From contig JAGVSM010000861.1 in NCBI GenBank assembly GCA_022494885.1, positions 1-64,000 of the forward strand: a stretch of DNA of 64,000 nt, written 5' to 3'. The position numbers and the translations under genes are program-made. The stretch is from Micrasema longulum (lineage: Eukaryota > Arthropoda > Insecta > Trichoptera > Brachycentridae). Shown piece by piece: positions 1 through 10,339 of the stretch; positions within the stretch are counted from its first letter, which is position 1, and each line of letters starts with the position of its first letter. The notes under the pieces were generated by a model. That model did no database searches and was not told where the DNA came from. It saw only the letters and a list, made by a program, of their open reading frames with translations.

Positions 1-2097
1 TTACTGTATTACTTGATACGTCTTTAGCAATTTTAATTTCTGGCCATTTGCTGTAGGCATCTACAAAAATTAAAAACTGCCTACCTGCAAAAGGTCCAAA
101 AAAGTCTATATGCAATCTTGCCCATGGTTTACTTGGTGTAATCCACTGATGTTTGATTGAGTTAGGTTGCTTTCCTTGCTCTTGACAAATATCACATCTG
201 CCCGTTGTTTTCTCAATATCAGCGTCTAACCCTGGCCAATAGAAATAACTTCTTGCTATTGCTTTGGATATGACGATGCCATCGTGTGATTCATGTAATA
301 ATTTTAATAGATTGCTTCTCATTGACAATGGTATGATGACTCTACTACCATACAACAAGCAGTTTCTTTGAATAGATAATCCATCCCTTTTTTTATGATA
401 CACTTTGGCTTCCTGTTCAACGTTTTCTGGCCATCCTTTTAATACGTTATAATATACTTTTGATAGCACTTTATCCTTACGAGTGGCTTCCGCAATATCT
501 CTACAATCGTATGGGAATGTTGTTGGAGTATCTTCCAAAAGTAAGACTTCTGCTGGATCTCCTGGTTCTTTTATTTCTTGTTCTACCGGCCATCTGCTTA
601 AAGCATCCGCATTGCCAATCTTATTTCCCGGTCGATGCTCAATACAATAACTATAATTATTTAGAGTCAAAACCCATCTCAACATTCTAGGTGATAATAC
701 TTCTGTCATTCGTTTTTCTGCATTGAAAATACCTAACAAAGGCTTATGATCGGTTATTATTTTGAAATCTCTTCCATATAGAAATTGCTGAAACTTCTGT
801 ACCCCAAACATTATCGCCAATGCCTCTTTATCTATTTGAGCATATCTTCGTTCATGTATGTGCATCGTTCTAGATGCCATCATTATAGGCTTTTCATTTC
901 CATCTGGCATCACATGTGACAAAATAGCTCCAACACCATATTCACTTGCATCACAGCACAATACCAAAGGCTTATTACTATCATAATGAACCAAGGTGCA
1001 CTCTCCTGTTAATTTTTTTTTGGCTTCTTCAAATGCATTCTGTTCCTTTTTTGTCCACTTCCACTCCTTGTTGTTGTCTAACAATCTGTATAATGGCTCT
1101 AATGTATCTGATTTTTCTGGAATAAATCTTTCATAAAATGTATATAAACCTAAAAATGCTCTAAGGTCCTTAGTATTACGAGGTGTTGGTGCCACCTGTA
1201 TACATTTTACTTTCTCTTCCGTTGGGTGTATTCCCTTATCATCAATTAGATATCCTAGATATTTAACTCTATTTGTTCCAAATAAACATTTTTTTTCATT
1301 AAGGTGCAGTCCATTCTGGTGTAGGATTTTCAACACTTTCTCCAACCTATGATTATGTTCATTCCAATCTTTTCCTGATATTAATATATCATCTAACATA
1401 ACTGATACGCCCTCTATATTTGCTAGTGATGTGGACATTAATCTTTGAAATATGCCCGGACATGTTTTAACTCCAAAAGGTAACCTATGCATTGTAAATA
1501 GTCCCTTAGGTGTATTTAATGTTAACAATTTGGCTGTCTCATCATCCACTTCCACTTGCAAATATGCTCTATCTAAATCTAATTTTGTGAAGATTTTACC
1601 TCCCGCTATTGTTGATAATGCTTCATTTATTGTGGGTAAAGGATATGTATCTAAATTAGTTGCTTTGTTGATAGTACATCTATAATCCCCACATAATCTT
1701 ATACTACCATCTTGTTTAACAATTGGTACTATGGGCGTCGCCCATTCTGAATATGTTATTGGTTTTAATATTCCACCTTCCGTCATTTTGTCTATTTCAG
1801 TATTAATTTTTTCTCTTAGCGCCAGTGGTGTGGGTCTACATTTCATGAATATGGGTGTAGACTTTCCTTCTAGTAATTGTATTGACACTTTCGGTCCCTT
1901 ATACTTTCCCAATCCTTCATTAAACATATCTCTATACATTTTTTTTATATCTTCCAGAAGCAGTCTGTCTGTTGTGATATTGTGTATCTCATGAATTCCT
2001 TCAACTGTGATTCCCAAGTCTGCAAACCATGCTCGTCCAAGTAGACTCGGCCCACTTCCTTTTGCTACTAACAGAGTTAACATCTGTTTATTTCCAT
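1..2097 (-). CDS. pol: Ty3/gypsy pol: RT, RNase H, integrase (partial)
   Basis: I translated this strand across the whole stretch and found no stop codon. The order is a protease tail (LLVAKGSGPSLLGRAW), reverse transcriptase with FTKLDLDRAY, RLPFGVKTCPGIFQR and VMLDDILISG (the two catalytic Asp of motif C are present, but Met stands where Tyr or Phe is usual), RNase H with CDASEYGVGA, IDKEALAI and ITDHKPLLGIF (catalytic D, E, D), then the integrase zinc finger (LLHESHDGI ... CDICQ) and the first core Asp in LHIDFFGP. The window ends just after VDAYSKWPE, so the remaining core residues are not visible. It is in the -1 frame relative to gag-pro and has no start of its own. It would act in reverse transcription and integration of the element. 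Confidence 0.93.
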
Positions 2098-3090
2098 ATA
2101 TTGGACTTCTACCAACATCTCTCCCATAATCTCTAATCTACTTTTCGTCCAGGTTTTGAGTTTGGCATTATTGGGCCTCAATTCAGGTCCTCTCTTTGGC
2201 CACAACTCTCGATAATATGTGTAACTTATGATGGATGCGCTAGCTCCTGAATCTACTTGCATATCCACCTTGACTCCGTTTATACCGAGTGTTACATAAT
2301 ATGGAGTCACCTTTGCACTCCCCCATGCATGATACACGCCACACATGTCATCGCCGTTTTCCTCTACATTATTATTATTATATTTATTTTTAAAACAAAT
2401 TCTTTGTATGTGTCCTCTTTTCATACATAACCTGCAAATTTCCTCTTTGAAACGGCACTCGCCTCTATGTTTCTTTCCACAATGTTTACACTCATATATC
2501 TGCATATTATTTTTCTTATTCACACTTATTTTGTTTATTTCCATCGGCTCGCTATTATCTTCACTGCTCAAGGTTGAAAGATGTATTGTCTTCAAGCCCC
2601 TTTTTGCACTTTCAAAAGCTTGACAGATTTCTACTGCTCTTTCATAAGTTAATTTCTCTCTCGTTAATAAGTCTTGTTGCAAATTTTTGTCATTCACGCC
2701 GCAAACCAATCTATCTCTTAATGTCCTTTGTAAATCCATGAAATTACAATGCTTACTTATTTTTTTTAACTCTATAATGTAGGCATTTATAGGCTCCTCA
2801 ACTTTCTGTTGCCGGTTGTGAAATTTGTAAGATTGTATGATTTCGTTAGGCTCTTTATTGTAGTGTTTGTTTAATACATGCAGAATTTCTTCAAATGTAA
2901 CTTCTCTGATGTTTTTAGGTAATATTAACTCTACTAACTGGTCGTAGGTTTCTTCTCCACAGTTTGCTAACAGGTTGGCCTTTTTGACATTTTCTTCTAG
3001 TATTTGATTTGCTTCCAGAGCAAAACAAAATCTGTCGATATAATGGCTCCAGGTTTTACCTGGGCCATATTCACTAAATCTTAGTGCCAT
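2077..3090 (-). CDS. gag: Ty3/gypsy Gag with C-terminal aspartic protease
   Basis: The first true ATG is at 3090, directly after the primer-binding site; the reading frame can be extended to a TTG at 3105, but that is the primer-binding site itself. The roughly 337-residue product begins MALRFSEYGPGKTW, has a retrotransposon Gag region, then two cysteine/histidine knuckles (CKHCGKKHRGEC and CRLCMKRGHIQRIC) for nucleic-acid binding, then the protease active site in VDSGASASII. It runs out of frame after VEVQY and stops at 2077, before the end of the protease domain, which continues in the -1 frame with the pol sequence. In relatives Gag-Pro-Pol reads through, so the change may be a lesion in this copy or a frameshift site. 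Confidence 0.9.
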   Translation of the reverse strand: MALRFSEYGPGKTWSHYIDRFCFALEANQILEENVKKANLLANCGEETYDQLVELILPKNIREVTFEEILHVLNKHYNKEPNEIIQSYKFHNRQQKVEEPINAYIIELKKISKHCNFMDLQRTLRDRLVCGVNDKNLQQDLLTREKLTYERAVEICQAFESAKRGLKTIHLSTLSSEDNSEPMEINKISVNKKNNMQIYECKHCGKKHRGECRFKEEICRLCMKRGHIQRICFKNKYNNNNVEENGDDMCGVYHAWGSAKVTPYYVTLGINGVKVDMQVDSGASASIISYTYYRELWPKRGPELRPNNAKLKTWTKSRLEIMGEMLVEVQYMEINRC

Positions 3091-3105
3091 TTTCCTCGTC
3101 GCCAA
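3091..3105 (-). promoter_or_regulatory. Primer-binding site of the Ty3/gypsy element
   Basis: TGGCGACGAGGAAA lies one base after the end of the 5' LTR and ends directly at the gag ATG, so the whole leader is only 15 nt. Its position is that of a tRNA primer-binding site for minus-strand DNA synthesis. I do not assign the tRNA. Confidence 0.6.
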
Positions 3106-3275
3106 TGTAATGTTTGAATAATTAATGATACACTAAGTTATCCCATGTTGGGTCATTATCAAGTACTCTTTATTATTGTTGTAAAAACACTTTGACTTTA
3201 CACTTATGCACAGATCATATTTATCCAGACAAGTACCTACTCAGTGTTGCTATAATACATAACAGTAACATTACA
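3106..3275 (-). repeat. 5' LTR of the Ty3/gypsy element
   Basis: On the minus strand the segment begins TGTAATGTTACTG and ends CAAACATTACA, so the ends TGTAATG and CATTACA are inverted repeats with the usual TG..CA termini. It is followed at once by the primer-binding site and gag. It contains an AATAAA signal about the middle. At 170 bp it is a very short LTR. The matching 3' LTR is left of the window, so the boundaries rest on the inverted ends and the primer-binding site only. Confidence 0.85.
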
Positions 3276-4449
3276 AAAAATAAAGAGCGTTCGAGACAAA
3301 ATTAGCGGGAAAATATTATATAAAGGAGAACATTACTCATCTAACATTTGGCACAAAGTGAATCTTCAGTACAGAATTTCAGATTCAAGTTGCTACATAG
3401 TAAAATGGTGCTTACAAAATGCGGGGGATTAATATTAAAATCATACTGAAGTAAAGACTAATGTTTTACGGGGTACACTTAATACGGAGTATATAATATC
3501 ATATAGTTCATCGTGCTGGGAACATAATATATTAAATAATGCAAAACACAAAAACACTTTGGAAGAAAACTGTGGCTATATTCGGGGGAACGGGAGAAGA
3601 AACCGTAAATCTTCCAAAGTGCCTACTGCACCACGGAATTTACAATTTTAAAAAATGACATACATAATATGTTAGGCTTTCTCAGTAGTCTTTTGTATAT
3701 TTTATCCGATTCCCGAAATTCCATTTTTAAATTTTTAAAACAATTACATATTTTTCCAACATTATTTATTATCTAGAAAATGTTTTAAATGGTCAAAGTT
3801 TGATTACATAGTGGTTCGAAATGACTTTTAAACCCTAAATAGTTAAATGTAGAGAAATAATTTAGGTTAAGTGATTTCTTTAGGAACATTCAATTTTATG
3901 TTGAAAAATAAATAAATAATATAAAGACTCGTGAGATAACCTAGTAAAAGGGATACATGGGTCATATTTTGTACAGTTATATATTACTGGAATTAAATTT
4001 TGAATAGTGACACAGGAAACTTCAACCATTTATCGAGACAATCGATGGGACTTCATTGTGCAATATTTATAAACACTAGAATACTCCGCAGATAATAATT
4101 TTATACATTTTGTCTTGTTAGAATATTGTCAAACCGACATCATATGTATTCAGTTTGACTATGTCCTTGTAAGATAAAATATGTCGCATTATTTTTAACG
4201 CATTTTAGATCATTTTCCAAATACTATACAATCCTAATAAATGTGCCTCCATCTAGTTAAAATTGTTAATTTAGCGAGGAACTTGACGAATGAACCGCCG
4301 ATAACAGATAAATAATATTCGTTGGAACATTTCCTGTGTTCGCTTGTCGAATGATCAGTACAAAATATTAGTGAAAAGTGAAATACAGAGTTGGTACGGG
4401 GTAACATGCCACTTGGTGCGAGGGGACGGTTACACAGTGTGTAGGTTAC
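3276..4449. other. Non-coding; probable homer intron 5
   Basis: AT-rich DNA between the LTR retrotransposon and the probable homer exon 5. I see no convincing exon, RNA gene or recognisable repeat here. Confidence 0.5.
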
Positions 4450-4518
4450 CTGCTGAGAACTAATGGAATGTCCCCGCTGAAGAGACATCCCGTCCTCACT
4501 GTCAGCCGACTTCACCAT
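4450..4518 (-). CDS. homer: Probable homer exon 5 (linker)
   Basis: A 69-nt exon (23 codons) in frame with exon 4: acceptor TTATGTTATCAG, then MVKSADSEDGMSLQRG and HSISSQQ, then donor GTAACC. Phases are 0 on both sides, so it can be included or skipped without changing frame. It is Ser/Gln-rich, as expected of the low-complexity linker between the EVH1 domain and the C-terminal coiled coil. The linker is poorly conserved, so the identity rests on the splice sites, phase and position rather than on homology. It could be an alternative cassette exon. Its base composition is clearly richer in G and C than the flanks. Confidence 0.6.
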
Positions 4519-4744
4519 CTGATAACATAAACACCCGGTCAGTGGCGTAGAGATAGTTCACTCTAAAAGTTGTCAACTTCAGCCCGAGAGTTAGCTACGC
4601 CACTGATTTCAGAATGTATTTTACACCTAATTCAATTATCAAATAATCAAATTAGTAAATGCTGAAATAATAAATTTTACAGATGCAAATTATAAAAGTT
4701 GAGACTAATCCAATAAATAATGTAAATTTCTCAGAGTCTACGTG

Positions 4745-5105
4745 AGAATAAAGTTCTGGGTGTGAAATAGAAACGGAACCTGGGACGAGTGTTTTCGACT
4801 CGATGAACAGGTGAACATCCTGAAAAAAGAAATTAAGTAGAGTCCGCCCCGTAAGGTAGTGGCTGGTGTGTTTGTCTACTATGCTCGAGGTCCCGGGATC
4901 GATTCCTGGGAGTGGGAGTGTTTTCGACTCGATAACTGCTCTCAGGTAAAAATTCGGAACAAGGAAATTGAGTGGAGATATGTCCGCTTCGTTGTGTAGT
5001 GGTTGGCGCTTCTCGCCTACAATTCTCGAGGTCCCGGGTTCGATTCCTGTCAGGGTGCTGCATTTGATTTACTGCAATGCAGGTGCGGAAAGGGGAATGA
5101 TGACA
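4745..5105 (+). repeat. SINE-2 composite with two tRNA-like heads
   Basis: A leader ending in the words GAGTGTTTTCGACTCGAT is followed by a tRNA-like unit at about 4835-4915 with B box GGTCCCGGGATCGATTCC. The leader is then repeated at 4918-4980, and a second tRNA-like unit follows at about 4982-5056 (B box GGTCCCGGGTTCGATTCC) with a tail ending in GGGGAATGATGACAAAT. A related leader-plus-head unit lies at 20045-20345. It sits in homer intron 4. Neither head folds as an intact tRNA by eye. Confidence 0.7.
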
Positions 5106-5332
5106 AATCCAATGAAATACAGTTACCAATGTAATTAATTTAGCTTTTAAATACTATACTATATACTGATTGAGTTATGATTTGTGAATCAAAAGAAACA
5201 TTTTAACCATTCTGTTCCTTGGTTGACCGCTCTTTGGGTAATGTGAAAGAATATTTATAATGTATATCTTCCTTAAAAATGTCCAATGGGCGTATATATG
5301 AATAATTCAGTGGTTATTGAAATCCACCGTAC

Positions 5333-5530
5333 CTGTGTGTTCCCGTTAGGGGGCTCCAGTAGGTGCTCGTCCCCGGCCGCGCGATGAGACAGGGGGCTAG
5401 CCGTGGCACTGGTGACGGGCGTGACCGCACAGGAGCCGTTGTTGTGGCCCCCCGTGCTCCCTTTGCCGCCCCCCGCCCCCATGCCTGACTGCTGGATAGC
5501 CTCCTTCACTTCTTGGAACTTCTCGATAAA
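5333..5530 (-). CDS. homer: homer exon 4 (end of EVH1 domain, linker)
   Basis: A 198-nt exon, 66 codons, phase 0 on both sides. The acceptor is TTTTCCCTTTCCAG and the donor CAG|GTACGG. It begins FIEKFQEVKEAIQQ, the last helix of the EVH1 domain, residues 99-112 of the predicted protein, and continues with a Gly/Ser/Asn-rich stretch (MGAGGGKGSTGGHNNGS) and AVTPVTSATASPLSHRA, which resembles the Drosophila linker motif AVTPTTSANTSPISGRA. It ends EPPNGNTQ. The exon is strongly GC-rich in an AT-rich setting. Homer proteins tether glutamate receptors and other partners carrying PPxxF motifs at synapses. Identification is firm for the first half and supported by linker similarity in the second. Confidence 0.93.
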
Positions 5531-5919
5531 CTGGAAAGGGAAAACACTTTTAATTACAAACAAACCGTGACGATTTTTCTCCGTACGGGTAGGCTGAGTG
5601 AATAGTACGCCACACCATTTTGTCTTTGCGTACAGATCTCTCTTCTTACTACATTAATTCATTTTAGTAACTTTATTTTGTAAAATGTAAATGGGGGTTA
5701 GATTTCTTACCATCCGTCCACTATGTAGCTGCAAGACGTGTTGTAATCTAGCTACTGTATATTATTTAAAATTCAAAATAATTGGAGTGGGCGAGCTAGA
5801 ATCTAAATCACCTATGCGATCTGCAGCTAAAAGACGATGTTTATTATACAGAGCCCTCGAGGTGATTTCCATGGTGTTATAAAAATTACCCAGAAAAAAT
5901 AATTCAGTTTTTTGACAAG

Positions 5920-6125
5920 TATCTCTTAAATATTTCGTGGGTTTGGTCATGCCATGTCTGGGCCTTTCTCGTTTTTTGGATCCATCAACATTTGCATTAT
6001 AAATCTGTTCAGCCCTTCTTTCGCTGTCCATTCGCTCTACATGTCCGAACCAACACTTCCTTTCATTTTGTCCGTAATGCTTGTCTCAGCTTTGCATACT
6101 GCACAGATCTTGATAATGCATTGCC
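5920..6125 (-). pseudogene. RTE-like LINE C-terminal remnant
   Basis: On the minus strand fragments such as CWFGHVERMDSERRAEQIYNAN and GSKKRERPRHG (different short pieces of one frame) match the end of RTE-like LINE polyproteins (FGHVERM ... GRPRKTW). The frame is broken by stops upstream. Related remnants are at 54080-54510 and 57460-57670. It lies in homer intron 3. Confidence 0.7.
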
Positions 6126-6759
6126 ATATGCATATTTGCATGCAGATGGGCGTAGGATAAGAATGATCACTAAACCATTATGAATTATTTAAAAGGTGCG
6201 GCATTGCTATCTCCCTTGTTTTAATAACCTCGTGTGACAAGAGTATTGATCGTAAAAGAGTGGGGATGGCGTCGATATGTGCAGGCAGCTGGGAATTTTT
6301 TATGTCAGTACTGTTAATTGCAAACATGGTGCGGAAGGAGAAACAGCGCCCTTTGGCCATACAAGCATAGTACTCACTGGCACAAAATGGAAAAATTAGA
6401 CGTTACTTTTTTGAAGAGAGAAATCAGGCGGTGACAGTCAATTCTAAACGATATGGCTGATAGGGCTCGAAGCCAAAGTTTACAAACATCGCCCGAGAAA
6501 CTTACAAAACCCGAAAGAGATAATCCGCATAGAAATTCGCCGTACACCACAAGAAATACTCCAGAGTTGTGTGACGCTTCAGAGATCTCTTGCGGGAATG
6601 TTTAGAAAATGACGGGCACCACTTGTCCGACATTTTTTTCAAAAAACATAAAATTTTCTGTATTGTAATTTCAGAAATAAAAATAAATTTGTTGTACCAA
6701 GAAGAACTTTTTATTAATCCATCTACAAAATTAGCAAGATAGCATTGCCGCACACCAGC

Positions 6760-6882
6760 GCTGCTATTCCGAACGCTCTCGCGGCCGTAGATAACACTTT
6801 TTTAGCGCGTATTTAATTTAGTATGTAAATATGCGCTACAAAAGCTTTTTCTATGGCCGCAAGAGCGTTCTGAGTAGCAGCC
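6760..6882. repeat. Foldback element F2, next to homer exon 3 donor
   Basis: Two arms of about 50-55 bp (6760-6815 and 6827-6882) are imperfect inverted copies sharing GCTGCTA, CGCTCT, GCGGCC and TAGCGC words, with a short AT loop. A related element is at 23690-23830. The right end is only about 18 nt from the donor of homer exon 3. No protein is encoded. Confidence 0.7.
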
Positions 6883-6901
6883 CGGATCTCAATCAACTTA
6901 C

Positions 6902-7033
6902 CTTGCCCAACTCAGCCTCTGAAGAGAAGCCGAGCCCGTACACCGTGTTGGCTCTCACATCTGACCACTGGCCAAACTTCTGGGAAGTCTTGGTGAATGT
7001 CATATTGGGAGTAATTGTGCTGTTGATTACCGC
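6902..7033 (-). CDS. homer: homer exon 3 (EVH1 core)
   Basis: A 132-nt exon, 44 codons, phase 0 on both sides; acceptor AATCTATTTCCAG, donor AAG|GTAAGTT. The product [18 protein letters not shown] followed by [18 protein letters not shown] and SSEAELGK is almost identical in type to residues 55-98 of animal Homer proteins. With the ATG of exon 1 as residue 1, Phe74, Gly89 and Phe90, which form the PPxxF ligand groove in the Homer EVH1 domain, fall at the same numbers as in mammals. This is the most conserved part of the gene and leaves no doubt about its identity. The reading on the other strand is an antisense artefact. Confidence 0.97.
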
Positions 7034-8514
7034 CTGGAAATAGATTAACAGCGCTTATTTTATGTATTAACCTAAGTAAACATTTTATAGGATTTACACT
7101 TACGGAGAAATGGAGTCAATGTTAAAAATCTCAAGTCTACAAAAACGTATAAATAACATTGACTCCATATTTATGTTTAATTTACTGAATGGCTTAATTG
7201 ATGTATCATTGTTACTGGAACAAGTGGCATTCAATGTTCCAATCCCCCGGTTGTAAAATAATAATGTGCTGTTCCTCGATCAACACAGCACAAACTATGT
7301 CTTGCATGCACCAATGTCCCAATTGTGTCATATTGTAAACTCGACACAAGATCTGGACTTTTTTGGTGTGTCTTTATAGATTTAAAAAATCACTAAGATT
7401 GACCGGATCTTGTCTTAAGGTAGTAATTTTTTTTTTTTTTGTCCTAGCTTTAATTTTATTTAGTTGTATTTTATTTTATTAATGCCTGTATTTATTATAA
7501 GAAATTGTATTTACCATCGTTAGAATGGACTGCATAAGTCAGTCAAATAAATAAATAAGTAACAGAAACTGGGTAAATTTGGAGAGTCAACTACATGTTA
7601 TTAGCAATTTTATGAGATTACTTTACAATGTGTATCAGTTACCATTCATTATACTTTTATGCATTTATTAATTTTCACGCACGATCGTGCCGTTCAGGAA
7701 TAATTTGCCAATGGCACATTCGCACATTTTTGATATTTTTTCGATGAAAAGAAAACTCACACTTGTGTGAAAGCGGATGCAAAGGAATATAGAGCTGAAA
7801 ACTTTATATTATCAAACAATCTATAAACATCCACGGTAATTAGTAAAATCGCTGTTGTTTTTTAGAGTTTTTACTACATTAGTACAAAAAAAGATGAGTG
7901 GACGACATTACCTCGATAGCCGGTAAAGCATGAATGATAAAAGCGGGAGATAGGAAGGAGCGGAGACATTTGGAAGAGGGCTTTATCCGGTAGTGGAGGG
8001 AACAAGGCTGAAGATGATGAAGAAGAAGTTTTATTTTAGAAAATGATTTAAGCAAATGTTTTAAACATTTGTAACTGAAGACTCTTCATATGAATTCTAA
8101 ACATTCAAACAAATTAATGTCTACTTCAGCCAATCAGCTTCATTAGTGACACTTTAAACCTTTCATTAATTCAGACGATTGATACAAATTTCAAGTAGCA
8201 TTGCCCGTTTAGTTCATGACTTTTAGAATTAAGTTCCCTACGAGAAATGATCTAACCAAATAAGAAGCTCATTTATTTATGATCCCTTGAAGAGTTTTCT
8301 TACATAAACGGGGTACGGTGATTATATTTATTAAATTATATTTATTTAACTTTTTGCGCATGTAAAAATAATAAAAAATAGATACTACAGCACATTATAC
8401 ACTTTGTTTTGAACCACTTAAAGTATTTATTTAATTATATGCTCATGTGTTACTCCGAAACCGGTCAGTAATAAATTGACTTATTTTTAAAAGTGTTTTT
8501 TTTAATTTTTACTA
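7034..8514. other. homer intron 2, first part: LINE tails
   Basis: Non-coding. At about 7230-7560 there is a segment ending in AAATAAATAAATAAGT that looks like a LINE 3' end on the plus strand. At about 7895-8040 short readings such as RRHLEEGFIR match the last residues of RTE-like LINE proteins (W.HLEE.F.QQW). Near 8456-8465 there is one CGAAACCGGT motif (see the hammerhead-like finding). Confidence 0.45.
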
Positions 8515-8683
8515 CCGTATTAGCCCGAATATAACGCGATACTTATTAATCTAAACATTATTTAAAAAAAAAAACATTTATTTTATATTCGGGGTTAAGA
8601 TTAGAAAATTTTTCATTTCATTCCTGCTCCAAATTTACAGGTTGCGTTATATTCGAGGCCGCATTGTATTTGAGCTAATTCGG
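8515..8683. mobile_element. 169-bp MITE with TA target duplication
   Basis: The ends CCGTATTAGCCCG and, on the other strand, CCGAATTAGCTCA are inverted repeats, flanked by TA at 8513-8514 and 8684-8685. The inner parts share GAATATAACGC on opposite strands. Size, ends and TA duplication suit a non-autonomous Tc1/mariner-type MITE. It lies in homer intron 2. Confidence 0.65.
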
Positions 8684-9177
8684 TATATTAAATCACCATT
8701 AAGTCAGTACTACGAATGTTTAAAATTTGTTGTAAAATTCCTTATCCTCGAAGGTTTAAGTTGTATAAAAAACCTTTTTAAAATCTTCGATCATTAAAAA
8801 TCATAAAGTACGAACAACATATTAACAAAATGACTTAAATGTTGAAGAAGTAAATGTGTCTCGCTAAACTAATAGATATGTAGGAGGAAGAGGGAAAGTG
8901 GGATACGGGACGTAGATTAGCCTTCATTTATCATTACATGACAAGTCTAATAAGCTTGGTCACATTCGCTCATAACTTACTTAGCCAAAAACTTAATCGA
9001 GTAGTTTAACTTTCGATAGCAAAAAGTTATACACTATTTTTTGTTTAAAGCAAAAAAGATATTTAGGTGATGTCATAATTATTTCCCCAATTTAATATTT
9101 AAAATAATAACAACCCTGGGCAAGTTTTCTTGTATAAAAATCAATTCAGGGTCCTAAAAATATTATTGAACAAAAGA

Positions 9178-9310
9178 ATCGGGTTGTGGTCCAGTGACTA
9201 CTCCCACTCTAACCAAACTTTCGAATAGTGAGTTATTTACAACTCGTTGAAAATAGCCCTCAGAATTAAACATTTGGGTGAATCATAAAAATGCAAATAT
9301 TTATTTTTAT
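9178..9310 (+). repeat. SINE-1 copy, internally deleted
   Basis: Starts ATCGGGTTGTGGTCC and ends with the family tail TTTGGGTGAATCATAA plus an A/T-rich end. The tRNA-like middle with the B box is missing. Other copies lie at 9655, 16228, 16798 and 19602. Confidence 0.75.
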
Positions 9311-9654
9311 AAAAAAAAATTAAAAACAATTGTTTACTATTACGTTAGTTTGTACCGATTCAATAAATAAAGTAAGGTAAGGTGATCAATCTTATACTCA
9401 GGTATATCTAGTAAAACCGGTATTAATGTACGAAAATGAGTATGAAAATTTAAAGTATTTTCGTCGGTGACCTGTAATTGAATATGTTTTTTTTTTTTAA
9501 TGTACGTGTTATTATATTTTTTATACAGAAGACTCAATTTTACTTTTTAGATAAAATTGCAGATAAATGTCAACTTTCCATTGTAATACAGGCCCAGGCA
9601 CCAGTCCAGGGACTTTGACATATTCTATGGTAAAAACACCTTTTTTTTTTTAAA

Positions 9655-9830
9655 AAAAAGAAATATTTGCGTTCTTATGATTTACCCAAATATTTAATTT
9701 TGAGGGCCATTTTCAATGAATTGTAAATAACTCACTATTAGAAAATGGAATCGAGTTGGGGTAGAGTGATTCGAAGCACGGACCATTGGTCCGTGAGTCC
9801 GAGACACTAGCCACAGGACCACAACCTGAT
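9655..9830 (-). repeat. SINE-1 copy, full length
   Basis: On the minus strand the head reads ATCAGGTTGTGGTCCTGTGG and continues to a degenerate B box (CGAATC-like), then a body containing AACTCGATTCCATTTTCT and a tail ending TTTGGGTAAATCATAAGAAC. About 175 bp. It is a tRNA-derived SINE in opposite orientation to the copy at 9178. Confidence 0.8.
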
Positions 9831-10339
9831 TACAAAACATTTTCAACCCTTCCCTTACTGTGCCAAAAACATTCGCGAGCTCTGGTGCTGAGAAGTCATT
9901 ACACACGCAAAAAAAAAAGAGATTTTAGATCGGAAACGGAATATTCATAGGCGATTGCTTCAGTTATTTCTAGTTGAAGTCAAAAGTGATCATATTTTAT
10001 ATCTAATTGCTAAAAAAATTAAAAAAACATTAGCGCATGTTCGCAGCGCGGGCGAAATAACAACGCGTGTGACGTGTGAAATTGTCTCACTCTCTCTATG
10101 TAGTGTAGTATTTAGTAAACATGATAAAAATAAAAAAGGAATCAATTCATTAGTTACGTAAACCTTGACGAAGAAGCTTGTATGCTTTGAAACCGGTCGG
10201 TGGAATATTTTTTTTTTTTTTTTTAATTAGTGATTAAAAACAAAGTTGTTTTATTTATTTTACCATTAAATATAGTTCAAAAAGCAATTATACTAATCAT
10301 TTTCAAAAAACCATTTCAGTGCCATTCAGAACCACTAAA

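Larger units (their letters stand above)
1..3275 (-). mobile_element. Ty3/gypsy LTR retrotransposon, 5' part
   Basis: In element order (right to left) there is a 170-bp 5' LTR, a 15-nt leader that serves as primer-binding site, gag-protease, then reverse transcriptase, RNase H and the start of integrase. The left edge of the window cuts it in the integrase core, so the rest of integrase and the 3' LTR are outside. The domain order is that of the K02A2.6-like Ty3/gypsy group common in insects. It lies in the same orientation as homer, probably inside one of its introns. Apart from one frame change at about 2094-2100 the coding region has no stop codon, which suggests a fairly young insertion. 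Confidence 0.95.

Noticed and set aside
1452..2623. Plus-strand frames within the Ty3/gypsy coding region
   Set aside because: They are antisense shadows of gag and pol, which run on the minus strand with clear domains.
3091..3105. Start of gag at the TTG at 3105
   Set aside because: The TTG is part of the primer-binding site; the first ATG is at 3090 and gives a normal Gag start.
6831..7043. Plus-strand frame of 70 codons
   Set aside because: It is antisense to homer exon 3.
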